This document shows, one piece after another, positions 1 through 5,250 of a stretch of DNA of 5,250 nucleotides. This DNA is from Ruminococcus sp. UBA4383 (lineage in GTDB: Bacteria > Bacillota > Clostridia > Oscillospirales > Ruminococcaceae), in assembly GCA_002389995.1 (NCBI GenBank), contig DGRR01000162.1, forward strand, positions 1-5,250. The letters run 5' to 3'. Numbering within the stretch: position 1 is the first letter of the stretch; the number at the start of each line of letters is the position of its first letter. The notes under the pieces are model-generated. The model had not been told where the DNA came from, searched no databases, and saw nothing but the letters and a program-made list of their open reading frames with translations. The translations under genes and the position numbers were made by a program.

Positions 1-428
1 CAGAAGAAATAAAAACCACTATTGCAGAAGAAATAGAAACCACTATTGCAGAAGAAATAGAAACCACTATTGCAGAAGATGAAAAATATTCCTACTACAA
101 TGAATCTCAGCCAGCAAAAGAAATATATGCCACTCAACCTGATACAGAAGACTTTACAAAACAACCTTCTACAGAAAAAGAATATATATATATACCAGGT
201 GTTAATGGTGAGTGGGATCCCGTGGATGGTCACTGGATAGAATACCAAACGGAAGTAAACGGATATGATGATCCTACCACTCAACCTGATACAGAAGACT
301 TTACAGAACAACCATATATGCCAGGTATTAACGGTGAGTGGGATCCTGTGGATGGTCACTGGAGAGAATACAAACCAGGAGTCAACGGATATGTTGACGC
401 TGTCACAGGCTTATGGATATGGTATTAA
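1..428 (+). CDS. C-terminal fragment of a repeat-rich, probably secreted or surface protein (5' end outside window)
   Basis: The frame starting at position 3 is open from the window edge to the TAA at 426-428, giving 141 visible residues. An internal ATG at 222 is not a credible start because the coding pattern and repeats run unbroken across it. The fragment begins with three copies of an 8-residue unit (EEIKTTIA, EEIETTIA twice). A Tyr-rich spacer follows, then two copies of a Thr/Gln/Asp linker (TQPDTEDFT), each followed by an aromatic repeat of the type PGVNGEWDPVDGHW. A third, diverged aromatic copy ends the protein (LWIWY). No transmembrane helix, sorting motif or catalytic motif is visible. 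Acidic Thr-rich linkers alternating with Trp/Tyr/Gly modules suggest an extracellular wall- or glycan-binding tail, loosely like the aromatic repeats of cell-wall-binding proteins, but I cannot assign a family. It lies 70 nt upstream of the regulator gene and is probably not functionally linked to it. Confidence 0.7.
   Translation, partial: EEIKTTIAEEIETTIAEEIETTIAEDEKYSYYNESQPAKEIYATQPDTEDFTKQPSTEKEYIYIPGVNGEWDPVDGHWIEYQTEVNGYDDPTTQPDTEDFTEQPYMPGINGEWDPVDGHWREYKPGVNGYVDAVTGLWIWY
3..74 (+). repeat. 24-bp tandem repeat, three copies, in frame
   Basis: Three adjacent 24-nt units at 3-26, 27-50 and 51-74 encode EEI(K/E)TTIA. Units 2 and 3 are identical at all 24 bases. Unit 1 differs by one base (AAA for GAA at the fourth codon). 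Bases 1-2 (CA) match the last two bases of a preceding unit, so the array probably continues leftwards beyond the window. The unit length is a multiple of three, so copy-number change would keep the reading frame. Confidence 0.9.
131..313 (+). repeat. Spaced direct repeat encoding the TQPDTEDFT linker
   Basis: Bases 131-166 and 278-313 match at all but one of 36 positions (A versus G in the Lys/Glu codon after DFT). The two copies are 147 bp apart, which is 49 codons. Both encode a Thr/Gln/Asp-rich linker that precedes an aromatic repeat. The near-identity at the DNA level, including third codon positions, points to recent duplication of a linker-plus-module unit. Confidence 0.85.
195..425 (+). 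repeat. Aromatic 17-residue protein repeats (three full copies, one partial)
   Basis: Full copies lie at 195-245, 321-371 and 375-425. A degenerate partial copy (TEVNGYDDP) starts at 249. The shared pattern is PG(V/I)NGxxDxVxGxWxxY. Copies 1 and 2 differ at 4 of 51 bases; two of these changes are silent. The last copy is more diverged (GYVDAVTGLWIWY) and forms the extreme C-terminus, as expected for a capping repeat. Copies 1 and 2 are 126 bp apart while their preceding linkers are 147 bp apart, so the first linker carries 7 extra codons (around STEKEYI). Confidence 0.85.
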
Positions 429-452
429 AATTTGATTCATGCTACAAGATTA

Positions 453-481
453 TCGAGAAGCAGAATTAATTTATATATAAT
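453..481 (+). promoter_or_regulatory. Possible sigma-70-type promoter with AT-rich palindrome ahead of the regulator operon
   Basis: A perfect TATAAT lies at 476-481. A 4-of-6 match to TTGACA (TCGAGA) lies at 453-458 with a 17-nt spacer. The problem is that the predicted transcript would start near 488, inside the ribosome binding site (AAAGGA, 485-490), so the real -10 may be a little upstream or the promoter may sit further left. The perfect palindrome TTATATATAA at 471-480 overlaps the -10. Lrp-family regulators favour AT-rich palindromic sites and often repress themselves, so autoregulation here is plausible but unproven. Confidence 0.3.
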
Positions 482-498
482 ATGAAAGGATTGATTTT

Positions 499-978
499 AT
501 GAAAAACGAAATCATAAGAATTTTACAGCAGAACGCCCGTATTTCAGATACGGCTCTCGGTGAGGCTCTCGGAATATCCGCACAGCAGGCTGCCGATGAA
601 ATAAGAAAACTCGAAGAAGAAGGCGTTATCCGTGGATACAGCGTTATTCTCGACGATGAAAAATATGACAAGTCAACGGTTTATGCAACTATCGAACTGA
701 AAGTAACTCCTCAGCGTGACTGCGGATTTGACGATATAGCAAAAACTATCATGATGTATGATGAGGTTGAAAGCGTAAGCCTTATGTCATCGGGAGTTTA
801 TGACCTTTCCGTTGAAGTAAAGGGAAATGATTTGCGTGATGTGGCATTTTTCGTTTCGGAAAGGCTTGCAACCATTGACGGAATACTCTCCACATCAACT
901 CACTTTATTCTGAAAAAATACAAGGAAAAAGGCATTTTCATTGACGGTGAAGAGCCTGATGAAAGGGGTCTGGGTTAA
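499..978 (+). CDS. Lrp/AsnC-family transcriptional regulator
   Basis: A 159-residue DNA-binding regulator, the usual length for this family. Residues 3-57 form the N-terminal helix-turn-helix (ILQQNARISDTALGEALGIS, then the recognition-helix region and the typical EEEGVIRGYSVILD link). Residues 62-142 form the ligand-binding RAM/AsnC domain, with the conserved G-x-Y-D (G99-V-Y101-D102) and the closing IDGILSTSTHFILKKYK stretch. Such proteins assemble as dimers or higher oligomers and change DNA binding when an amino acid binds. The start is supported by AAAGGA at 485-490, 8 nt upstream. The aminotransferase follows after 2 nt. By analogy with the B. subtilis alaR-alaT (yugG-yugH) pair it may control amino-acid synthesis through the adjacent enzyme; the actual ligand cannot be read from the sequence. 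The C-terminus is a short acidic tail (DGEEPDERGLG). Confidence 0.93.
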   Translation: MKNEIIRILQQNARISDTALGEALGISAQQAADEIRKLEEEGVIRGYSVILDDEKYDKSTVYATIELKVTPQRDCGFDDIAKTIMMYDEVESVSLMSSGVYDLSVEVKGNDLRDVAFFVSERLATIDGILSTSTHFILKKYKEKGIFIDGEEPDERGLG

Positions 979-980
979 TC

Positions 981-2165
981 GTGATAGATTATGAAAAAGT
1001 TTTGTCAAATAAAATAAAAAATATAAAGCCCTCGGGAATAAGAAAATTTTTCGACATCGCAGGCACTATGGAGGGAGTAATCTCTCTCGGAGTGGGCGAA
1101 CCCGATTTCTCAACGCCTTGGGTAATAAGAAAAGCTGCCATTCAGGTGCTTGAAAGAAAACATATAGTCTACGGACCAAATAAGGGTCTTGCTCCCCTGA
1201 GAACAGCCATATCAAACAGAATTGAGAAAAAACACGGTGTAAAATACTGTGATGACAACGAAATAATTGTTACAGTCGGCGGTTCTGAAGCTATTGACCT
1301 CGCACTGAGAGGAATTATAGATAACGGTGATGAAGTTTTAGTAGTTGAACCTTGTTTTGTCTGTTATGCGCCGCTTGTTGAGCTTGCGGGAGGAGTACCC
1401 GTACCCGTTCCCACAAAGATAGAGAATAATTTCAAACTTACTGTTGACGACATAAAGGACAAAATAACCGACAGAACTAAAATTCTTATACTTCCTTTCC
1501 CGAATAACCCGACAGGTGCAATAATGACCCGTGAGGACCTTGAACCTATTGCGAAATTTCTGCGTGATACAAATATCATGATTTTATCGGACGAAATATA
1601 TTCTGAACTCACATACGGCAGGAAACATTTTTCAATAATTGAACTTGACGGTATGCCTGAAAGGACGATATATGTAAACGGTTTCTCAAAAGCCTATGCC
1701 ATGACAGGCTGGAGACTCGGATATGTTGCCGCTCCTGAACCGATAATCTCCCAGATAGCTAAAATTCACCAGTACGGAATTATGTGCAGTCCATATATAA
1801 GCCAGAATGCGGCTGTTGAGGCTTTAAATTCCTGCGATTCGGAAATCCAGAAAATGACTGATGAATATAACGTGAGAAGAAAATACCTTGTCGGTGAATT
1901 TAACCGCCTTGGTCTGAGCTGTTTCAATCCTGAGGGTGCATTTTATGTGTTCCCGTGCATAAAAAGTACAGGTCTTTCAAGTGAGGATTTCTGCGAAAGA
2001 TTACTGTATGAGGAAAAAGTTGCAACGGTCCCCGGAAGCGCATTCGGTGAAAGCGGTGAGGGATATATAAGAATATCCTATGCATATTCCCTTAAACATC
2101 TCATGGAGGCTATGAGCCGTATAGAGAGATTCCTGAAAAAGTTGGAGGACGAGAAAAATGCCTGA
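981..2165 (+). CDS. Class I/II PLP-dependent aminotransferase (aspartate/alanine aminotransferase-like)
   Basis: A 394-residue cytosolic fold-type I aminotransferase, full length for the family. It moves an amino group between an amino acid and a 2-oxo acid using pyridoxal phosphate. Visible landmarks are the N-terminal PSGIRKFFD and SLGVGEPDFSTP (substrate-side segment), GGSEA (100-104), NNPTG with N176, SDEIY with D204 and Y207, the PLP-binding lysine K237 in GFSKAYAMTGWRLGY, and R364 in YIRISYA for the substrate carboxylate. The start is GTG at 981: the next in-frame ATG is residue 30, which would remove conserved N-terminal sequence. A loose ribosome site (AAAGGGG, 962-968) lies inside the regulator gene, and the 2-nt gap suggests translational coupling. 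Substrate specificity is not readable. Pairing with a Lrp-type regulator resembles B. subtilis alaR-alaT, so alanine/pyruvate is a reasonable guess and aspartate is the alternative. Confidence 0.92.
   Translation: MIDYEKVLSNKIKNIKPSGIRKFFDIAGTMEGVISLGVGEPDFSTPWVIRKAAIQVLERKHIVYGPNKGLAPLRTAISNRIEKKHGVKYCDDNEIIVTVGGSEAIDLALRGIIDNGDEVLVVEPCFVCYAPLVELAGGVPVPVPTKIENNFKLTVDDIKDKITDRTKILILPFPNNPTGAIMTREDLEPIAKFLRDTNIMILSDEIYSELTYGRKHFSIIELDGMPERTIYVNGFSKAYAMTGWRLGYVAAPEPIISQIAKIHQYGIMCSPYISQNAAVEALNSCDSEIQKMTDEYNVRRKYLVGEFNRLGLSCFNPEGAFYVFPCIKSTGLSSEDFCERLLYEEKVATVPGSAFGESGEGYIRISYAYSLKHLMEAMSRIERFLKKLEDEKNA
2144..2148 (+). promoter_or_regulatory. Ribosome binding site that fixes the ispE start
   Basis: GGAGG lies within the last codons of the aminotransferase gene. 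It is 9 nt before the ATG at 2158 and 18 nt before the second in-frame ATG at 2167, so the first ATG (MPEM) is the better start. This start makes ispE overlap the aminotransferase by 8 nt. Confidence 0.7.
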
Positions 2166-3024
2166 AATGACTGTGAAATCAGCCGCAAAAATAAACCTTG
2201 CCCTTGATGTCACGGGAATACTCCCGAACGGCTATCACAATATTGAAAGCGTTTTCCAGACTGTCGGACTTTATGACGAAATAACCGTAAAACTTACAGA
2301 CAACGGTATAAAAATAAGCTGTGATATGCCGTTCAGATTCAGTCTTTCAGACCCTGTCCCCTGTGATGAGAGGAATATCGCATATAAAACGGCTAAGAAA
2401 TTCTTTGAGGAAAATAATTTAAATATCGGCTGTGATATACATATCAAAAAAAACATACCCTCACAGGCTGGCATGGGCGGAGGAAGTTCGGACGCTGCCG
2501 CAGTTATTTACTGTCTTGAAAGACTTACAGGCGGAAAATTCCCCAATCCCGAAAAAATCGGTGCAGATGTACCATTTTTCCTTACAGGCGGTACGGCTTA
2601 TGTTGAAGGTATAGGTGAAAAAATAACTCCTCTGAATGACTATTCAGGAAAAATCCTTGTCATAGCAAAATCAGACGAAAATGTATCGACTGCAAAAGCA
2701 TATCAGTTAATAGACAAGCTTGAAAATCCTATGCACCCTGATACAAAATCACTTGTCAACGCTATAAAAAATGCTCCTGAAACAGCATACAAATATTTCG
2801 GAAATCTGTTTGAAGATGCACTTAACCTTTATTCAGTGACTGCAATAAAATTAAGAATGAAAAAACAAGGGGCTTTGAACTCTCTCATGACGGGCAGCGG
2901 CTCTGCTGTATTCGGGCTTTTTGATGATATGGAAAAGGCTGAAAAATGCGCTGAAATTCTTAAAGCAAGCGGATATTTTGCGGCAGTATGCGAGACTGTA
3001 AACAAATCATTCATTGAAATATAA
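2158..3024 (+). CDS. ispE: 4-diphosphocytidyl-2-C-methyl-D-erythritol kinase
   Basis: A 288-residue GHMP-family kinase that phosphorylates CDP-methylerythritol with ATP in the MEP (non-mevalonate) isoprenoid pathway, in the cytosol. The N-terminal AAKINLALDVTG carries K11 (E. coli Lys10), followed by the NGYHNIESVFQTV substrate-side motif. The glycine-rich ATP loop is AGMGGGSSDAAA (104-115). GADVPFF carries the catalytic D137 (E. coli Asp141). The third GHMP motif is LMTGSGSAVFGLF (243-255). One oddity is that the stretch between the ATP loop and GADVP is about 6 residues shorter than in E. coli IspE as I recall it (see findings), yet all catalytic residues are present and the frame is intact. 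The gene is last in the operon with the regulator and aminotransferase; its stop abuts the terminator. The identification is secure. Confidence 0.95.
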   Translation: MPEMTVKSAAKINLALDVTGILPNGYHNIESVFQTVGLYDEITVKLTDNGIKISCDMPFRFSLSDPVPCDERNIAYKTAKKFFEENNLNIGCDIHIKKNIPSQAGMGGGSSDAAAVIYCLERLTGGKFPNPEKIGADVPFFLTGGTAYVEGIGEKITPLNDYSGKILVIAKSDENVSTAKAYQLIDKLENPMHPDTKSLVNAIKNAPETAYKYFGNLFEDALNLYSVTAIKLRMKKQGALNSLMTGSGSAVFGLFDDMEKAEKCAEILKASGYFAAVCETVNKSFIEI

Positions 3025-3051
3025 AAAAACCCCCTTTACGGGGGATTTTTT
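3025..3051. terminator. Bidirectional Rho-independent terminator between ispE and coaBC
   Basis: CCCCC (3030-3034) pairs with GGGGG (3040-3044) around a 5-nt loop (TTTAC). The stem is flanked by A5 on the left and T6 (3046-3051) on the right, which can lengthen the stem past one unpaired A at 3045. Read on the plus strand it ends ispE with a T tract. Read on the minus strand it ends coaBC with a seven-T tract formed by the A run at 3023-3029, which includes the last two bases of the ispE stop codon. The coaBC stop (3050-3052) likewise overlaps the right-hand T tract. Confidence 0.9.
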
Positions 3052-4237
3052 ATAATGTTTTTAATTTGTCGAGTATAATATTTGCCGCATCAAATTTTGA
3101 CATCATTTCAAGTTCCTGATTTCCGTCTTTTGTAATGAGTGTTATTATATTGGTATCAGTACCGAATCCTGCTCCTGATTTTCTCAGAGAGTTTGCACAA
3201 ATCATATCGGCATTTTTGGATTTAAGTTTCTTTGCTGAATTTTCGACAAGGTTATCGGTTTCCATGGAAAATCCGCATATTATCTGGTTTTCCTTTTTAT
3301 TTTCACCGATATATTTCAGAATATCCTTAGTGCGTTTAAGCGGAATACTCATATCACTGTCGGATTTTTTGATTTTGCTGTCAGCAACGGTAACAGGCGT
3401 ATAGTCGGCAACTGCGGCGGCTTTTATGATTATATCCATATCCGCAAAATTATCTTTCACGGCATTGAACATATCCTCAGCGGATTCAACCTTTATCAGA
3501 TTTACAAACATGGGCGGCTCAATATCGGTATGTGCCGCAACAAGTGTAACATCAGCACCACGGAGCATAGCGGCTTTTGCGAGTGCAAAGCCCATTTTTC
3601 CGCTTGAATGGTTTGTTATGAAGCGTACAGGGTCAATATTTTCTCTTGTCGCACCTGCGGTAATCATAATTTTTTTGCCCTGCAAATCCTTTTCAAAGGC
3701 GATTTCACGGACGATATATTCAAGTAATGTTTCCTCATCGGGGAGTTTTCCGTCACCTATATCACGGTTTGCAAGCATACCCCTGACAGGCTCAACTATT
3801 TCGTAGCCGAATTTTTTCAATTTATTGATATTATCCTGAACTATCGGATTATGAAACATATTGTGATTCATGGCAGGAGCGATTATTTTCTTGCAGGTAC
3901 AAGCCATAACGGTAGTGGTAAGCATATCATCGGCTATACCGCCTGCGATTTTCCCTATGACATTTGCAGATGCAGGGGCAATCATTACCACATCGGCTTT
4001 TTTTGCAATTGCAACGTGTTCAACGCTGTACTGAAAATTCCTGTCGAATGTATCAATAAGGCATTTATTCTGCGTGAGAGTCTCAAAAGTCAAGGGGTGA
4101 ACGAAATTCAATGAATTTGGTGTCATGGCAACATGAACATCTGCACCGAGTTTTGTCAGCATTCTTGCGAGGTTACAGATTTTATAGACTGCAATTGAAC
4201 CTGTAACGCCTAAAAGTACAGTTTTTCCTTTGAGCAT
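3050..4237 (-). CDS. coaBC: Bifunctional phosphopantothenoylcysteine decarboxylase / phosphopantothenate-cysteine ligase
   Basis: A 395-residue two-domain enzyme of coenzyme A synthesis. The CoaB half joins cysteine to 4'-phosphopantothenate using CTP, and the flavin (FMN) CoaC half decarboxylates the product to 4'-phosphopantetheine. Numbering from the ATG at 4237, CoaC (1 to about 182) shows GVTGSIAVYK (10-19), the active-site H74 (E. coli His75), PASAN (88-92) and PAMNHNM with N124 (E. coli Asn125). CoaB (about 185-395) shows GATRE, R205 and N209 in NHSSGKMG (E. coli Arg206, Asn210), AAAVADY, K288 of KIKK (E. coli Lys289) and GAGFGTDTN. The constant offset of one from E. coli supports this start, as does the ribosome site. 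An ATG at 4246, overlapping the folC stop, is the alternative start. The notable anomaly is that E. coli Cys158, in LACG, corresponds to N157 (LANRD) here. It follows folC in the same transcription unit. Confidence 0.94.
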   Translation of the reverse strand: MLKGKTVLLGVTGSIAVYKICNLARMLTKLGADVHVAMTPNSLNFVHPLTFETLTQNKCLIDTFDRNFQYSVEHVAIAKKADVVMIAPASANVIGKIAGGIADDMLTTTVMACTCKKIIAPAMNHNMFHNPIVQDNINKLKKFGYEIVEPVRGMLANRDIGDGKLPDEETLLEYIVREIAFEKDLQGKKIMITAGATRENIDPVRFITNHSSGKMGFALAKAAMLRGADVTLVAAHTDIEPPMFVNLIKVESAEDMFNAVKDNFADMDIIIKAAAVADYTPVTVADSKIKKSDSDMSIPLKRTKDILKYIGENKKENQIICGFSMETDNLVENSAKKLKSKNADMICANSLRKSGAGFGTDTNIITLITKDGNQELEMMSKFDAANIILDKLKTL

Positions 4238-4242
4238 TTCAA

Positions 4243-5250
4243 TCATTCCTTTATATTTTTTAAAACGTCAGTAAATTCTTTGTACATATACAGCGAACCG
4301 AGGACGATAAGCGGAAGATTTTTCTTTTCCGCAAAGGAATAAGCTGCTTTAACTCCCTCACTGAAAACAGGATATGCCCTTGCATTTTCAAAAGTTCCCG
4401 CAAGAATTTCGCTGTCCAAAGCCCTCGGATTATCGGGCTTTACAGTAAATGCGGTGTCGATATATTTTCCGAGCATATTATTGTACAGTTTATATTCCTT
4501 ATCCGCCATAACGCCTATGAGAAGAATTATTCTGTCAAAATATTTTTCTATTGTATTCACAGCCTGAGATATACCGTCAGGGTTATGCGCCCCGTCAAAT
4601 ATAACAAGCGGATTATGTGAAAGTATTTCAAATCTGCCGTGCCACTTTGTATTTTCAAGACCTTGTTTGATATTATCATCGGATATATCCAGACCGCATT
4701 TGTTAAGTATACTGATGCAGTTAAGAACATTTGCCATATTACCGACCTGATAAGCCCCTGAAAGACCTGTGTGTATTTCAGTGCCTTTATATTCAAGGCT
4801 TATGCCGTCAACGGAATATTTTATATCCGATATATCGGAAAAATCCTGCAAATACAACGGGGAGTTCAATTTTTCCGCACGGGATTCAATTACATCATAT
4901 GCTTCACAGTCTGTTTCACCGCCGTAGAAAACAGGGCATAAAGATTTTATCACACCAGCCTTATGGGAGGCGATTTCGGGGAGAGTATCGCCCAGAAACG
5001 CTGTATGGTCTTTCTGCACATTGGTTATGACGGAAAGAATCGGCTTTTCAATAGTATTTGTGGCATCGGTATCACCGCCCATACAACATTCAATTATTGC
5101 AATATCGCATTTTTCACGGTAAAACAGCAAATATGCGGCTGCGGAAATTATTTCAAATTCCGTAGGTTTTTCTTCCATGCTTTCGCAGAACGGGATAATT
5201 TCCGTCATAATTTCCGCAAATTTACCCTCTGAAATTTCTTTTCCGTCTAT
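4243..5250 (-). CDS. folC: Folylpolyglutamate synthase (possibly also dihydrofolate synthase), N-terminus outside window
   Basis: A Mur-ligase-family enzyme that adds glutamate to folates with ATP in the cytosol; some bacterial FolC proteins also make dihydrofolate from dihydropteroate. The frame is open to the window edge, so the in-frame ATG at 5208 is internal, and 335 residues are visible. The N-terminal P-loop (GTNGKGS type, roughly 60 residues) is missing only because the window ends. Visible landmarks are ISEGKFAEI, EKPTEFEIISAAAYL, the metal-site glutamate in IIECCMGGDTDATN, the conserved KDHTAFLGDTL histidine, SHKAGVIK with the lysine that is carbamylated in the family, WHGRFEI, FDGAHNPDGI, NPRAL and the C-terminal GSLYMYKEF. 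GLGGRLDATN of most members is CMGGDTDATN here. The stop is 5 nt before the coaBC start, so the two form an operon whose promoter is not in the window. Confidence 0.92.
   Translation of the reverse strand: MDGKEISEGKFAEIMTEIIPFCESMEEKPTEFEIISAAAYLLFYREKCDIAIIECCMGGDTDATNTIEKPILSVITNVQKDHTAFLGDTLPEIASHKAGVIKSLCPVFYGGETDCEAYDVIESRAEKLNSPLYLQDFSDISDIKYSVDGISLEYKGTEIHTGLSGAYQVGNMANVLNCISILNKCGLDISDDNIKQGLENTKWHGRFEILSHNPLVIFDGAHNPDGISQAVNTIEKYFDRIILLIGVMADKEYKLYNNMLGKYIDTAFTVKPDNPRALDSEILAGTFENARAYPVFSEGVKAAYSFAEKKNLPLIVLGSLYMYKEFTDVLKNIKE
4247..4252 (-). promoter_or_regulatory. Ribosome binding site that decides the coaBC start
   Basis: On the minus strand AAAGGA directly abuts an ATG at 4246 (no spacing, unusable) but sits 9 nt before the second in-frame ATG at 4237, the normal distance. 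The 4237 start gives MLKGKTVLLGVTG, the usual N-terminus of CoaBC proteins. The site lies within the last codons of folC, so translation of the two genes is probably coupled. Confidence 0.75.

Noticed and set aside
3..74. Short regular repeats that could suggest a CRISPR array
   Set aside because: The units are directly adjacent with no spacers, are 24 bp, and encode an in-frame peptide repeat within an open frame.
222..428. A separate small 68-residue protein starting at the ATG at 222
   Set aside because: The same frame is open to the left edge, and the repeat pattern (first aromatic copy starts at 195) crosses the ATG, so this is only the tail of a longer gene.
429..470. A terminator for the repeat-protein gene
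   Set aside because: Only a weak, bulged pairing between ATTC near 435 and GAAT near 463 is visible, with no GC-rich stem and no clear T tract, so I do not call one.
2432..2614. A possible frameshift in ispE because another frame is open over the shortened helix
   Set aside because: The ispE frame reads conserved motifs on both sides without interruption, and the alternative frame's translation does not resemble the missing helix.
3426..3806. A 126-codon open frame on the plus strand opposite coaBC
   Set aside because: It is antisense to a well-supported enzyme gene, has no good ribosome site, and its translation is a low-information Ser/Ile/Phe-rich shadow.
4243..4246. An ATGA stop-start overlap between folC and coaBC with coaBC starting at 4246
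   Set aside because: The AAAGGA site would touch that ATG with no spacing; the ATG at 4237 has 9-nt spacing, and its numbering matches the E. coli catalytic residues with a constant offset of one.
4731..5232. Plus-strand open frames of 99 and 89 codons opposite folC
   Set aside because: They overlap each other and the conserved folC motifs on the opposite strand, and show no recognisable domain.

Overview
The window reads as a chromosomal, mostly housekeeping segment of a low-to-moderate-GC anaerobic member of the Bacillota, most likely a Clostridia/Oscillospiraceae (Ruminococcus-like) gut bacterium. The taxonomic guess rests on the AGGA/GGAGG-type ribosome binding sites, AT-rich codon choice, the non-mevalonate isoprenoid gene ispE, a fused coaBC, and a Lrp-type regulator next to a class I aminotransferase. 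It is an inference, not a search result.

Layout. (1) Positions 1-428 (+) hold the C-terminal end of a repeat-rich protein whose start lies outside the window. It has three 8-residue tandem repeats (EEIETTIA type), then Thr/Glu/Gln-rich linkers alternating with an aromatic, glycine-rich 17-residue repeat (PGVNGEWDPVDGHWxEY type). It looks like a secreted or surface protein, and I do not recognise its family. (2) Positions 429-498 are a short AT-rich intergenic gap with a possible promoter. (3) Positions 499-3024 (+) are a tight three-gene operon: a Lrp/AsnC-family regulator, a PLP aminotransferase (GTG start 2 nt downstream of the regulator) and ispE (8-nt overlap with the aminotransferase). 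(4) Positions 3025-3051 are a compact bidirectional terminator between convergent operons, abutting or overlapping both stop codons. (5) Positions 3050-5250 (-) are folC (5' end outside the window) followed by coaBC, packed end to end in one transcription unit.

Functional picture. The plus-strand operon joins amino-acid-responsive regulation, amino-group transfer (possibly pyruvate/alanine metabolism, by analogy with the B. subtilis alaR-alaT pair) and the CDP-ME kinase step of the MEP isoprenoid pathway. The minus-strand operon makes cofactors: polyglutamylated folate (FolC) and 4'-phosphopantetheine for coenzyme A (CoaBC). The only gene-free stretches are the 70-nt gap at 429-498 and the 25-nt terminator gap.

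I see no clear undescribed system, no mobile element, no RNA gene and no CRISPR array. The points most worth a second look are the CoaC domain, where the catalytic cysteine of the family (E. coli Cys158) is an asparagine while every other catalytic residue I could compare is retained, and the two-level repeat architecture of the truncated protein at the left edge. Lesser oddities are a shortened helix in IspE and a divergent metal-site motif in FolC.
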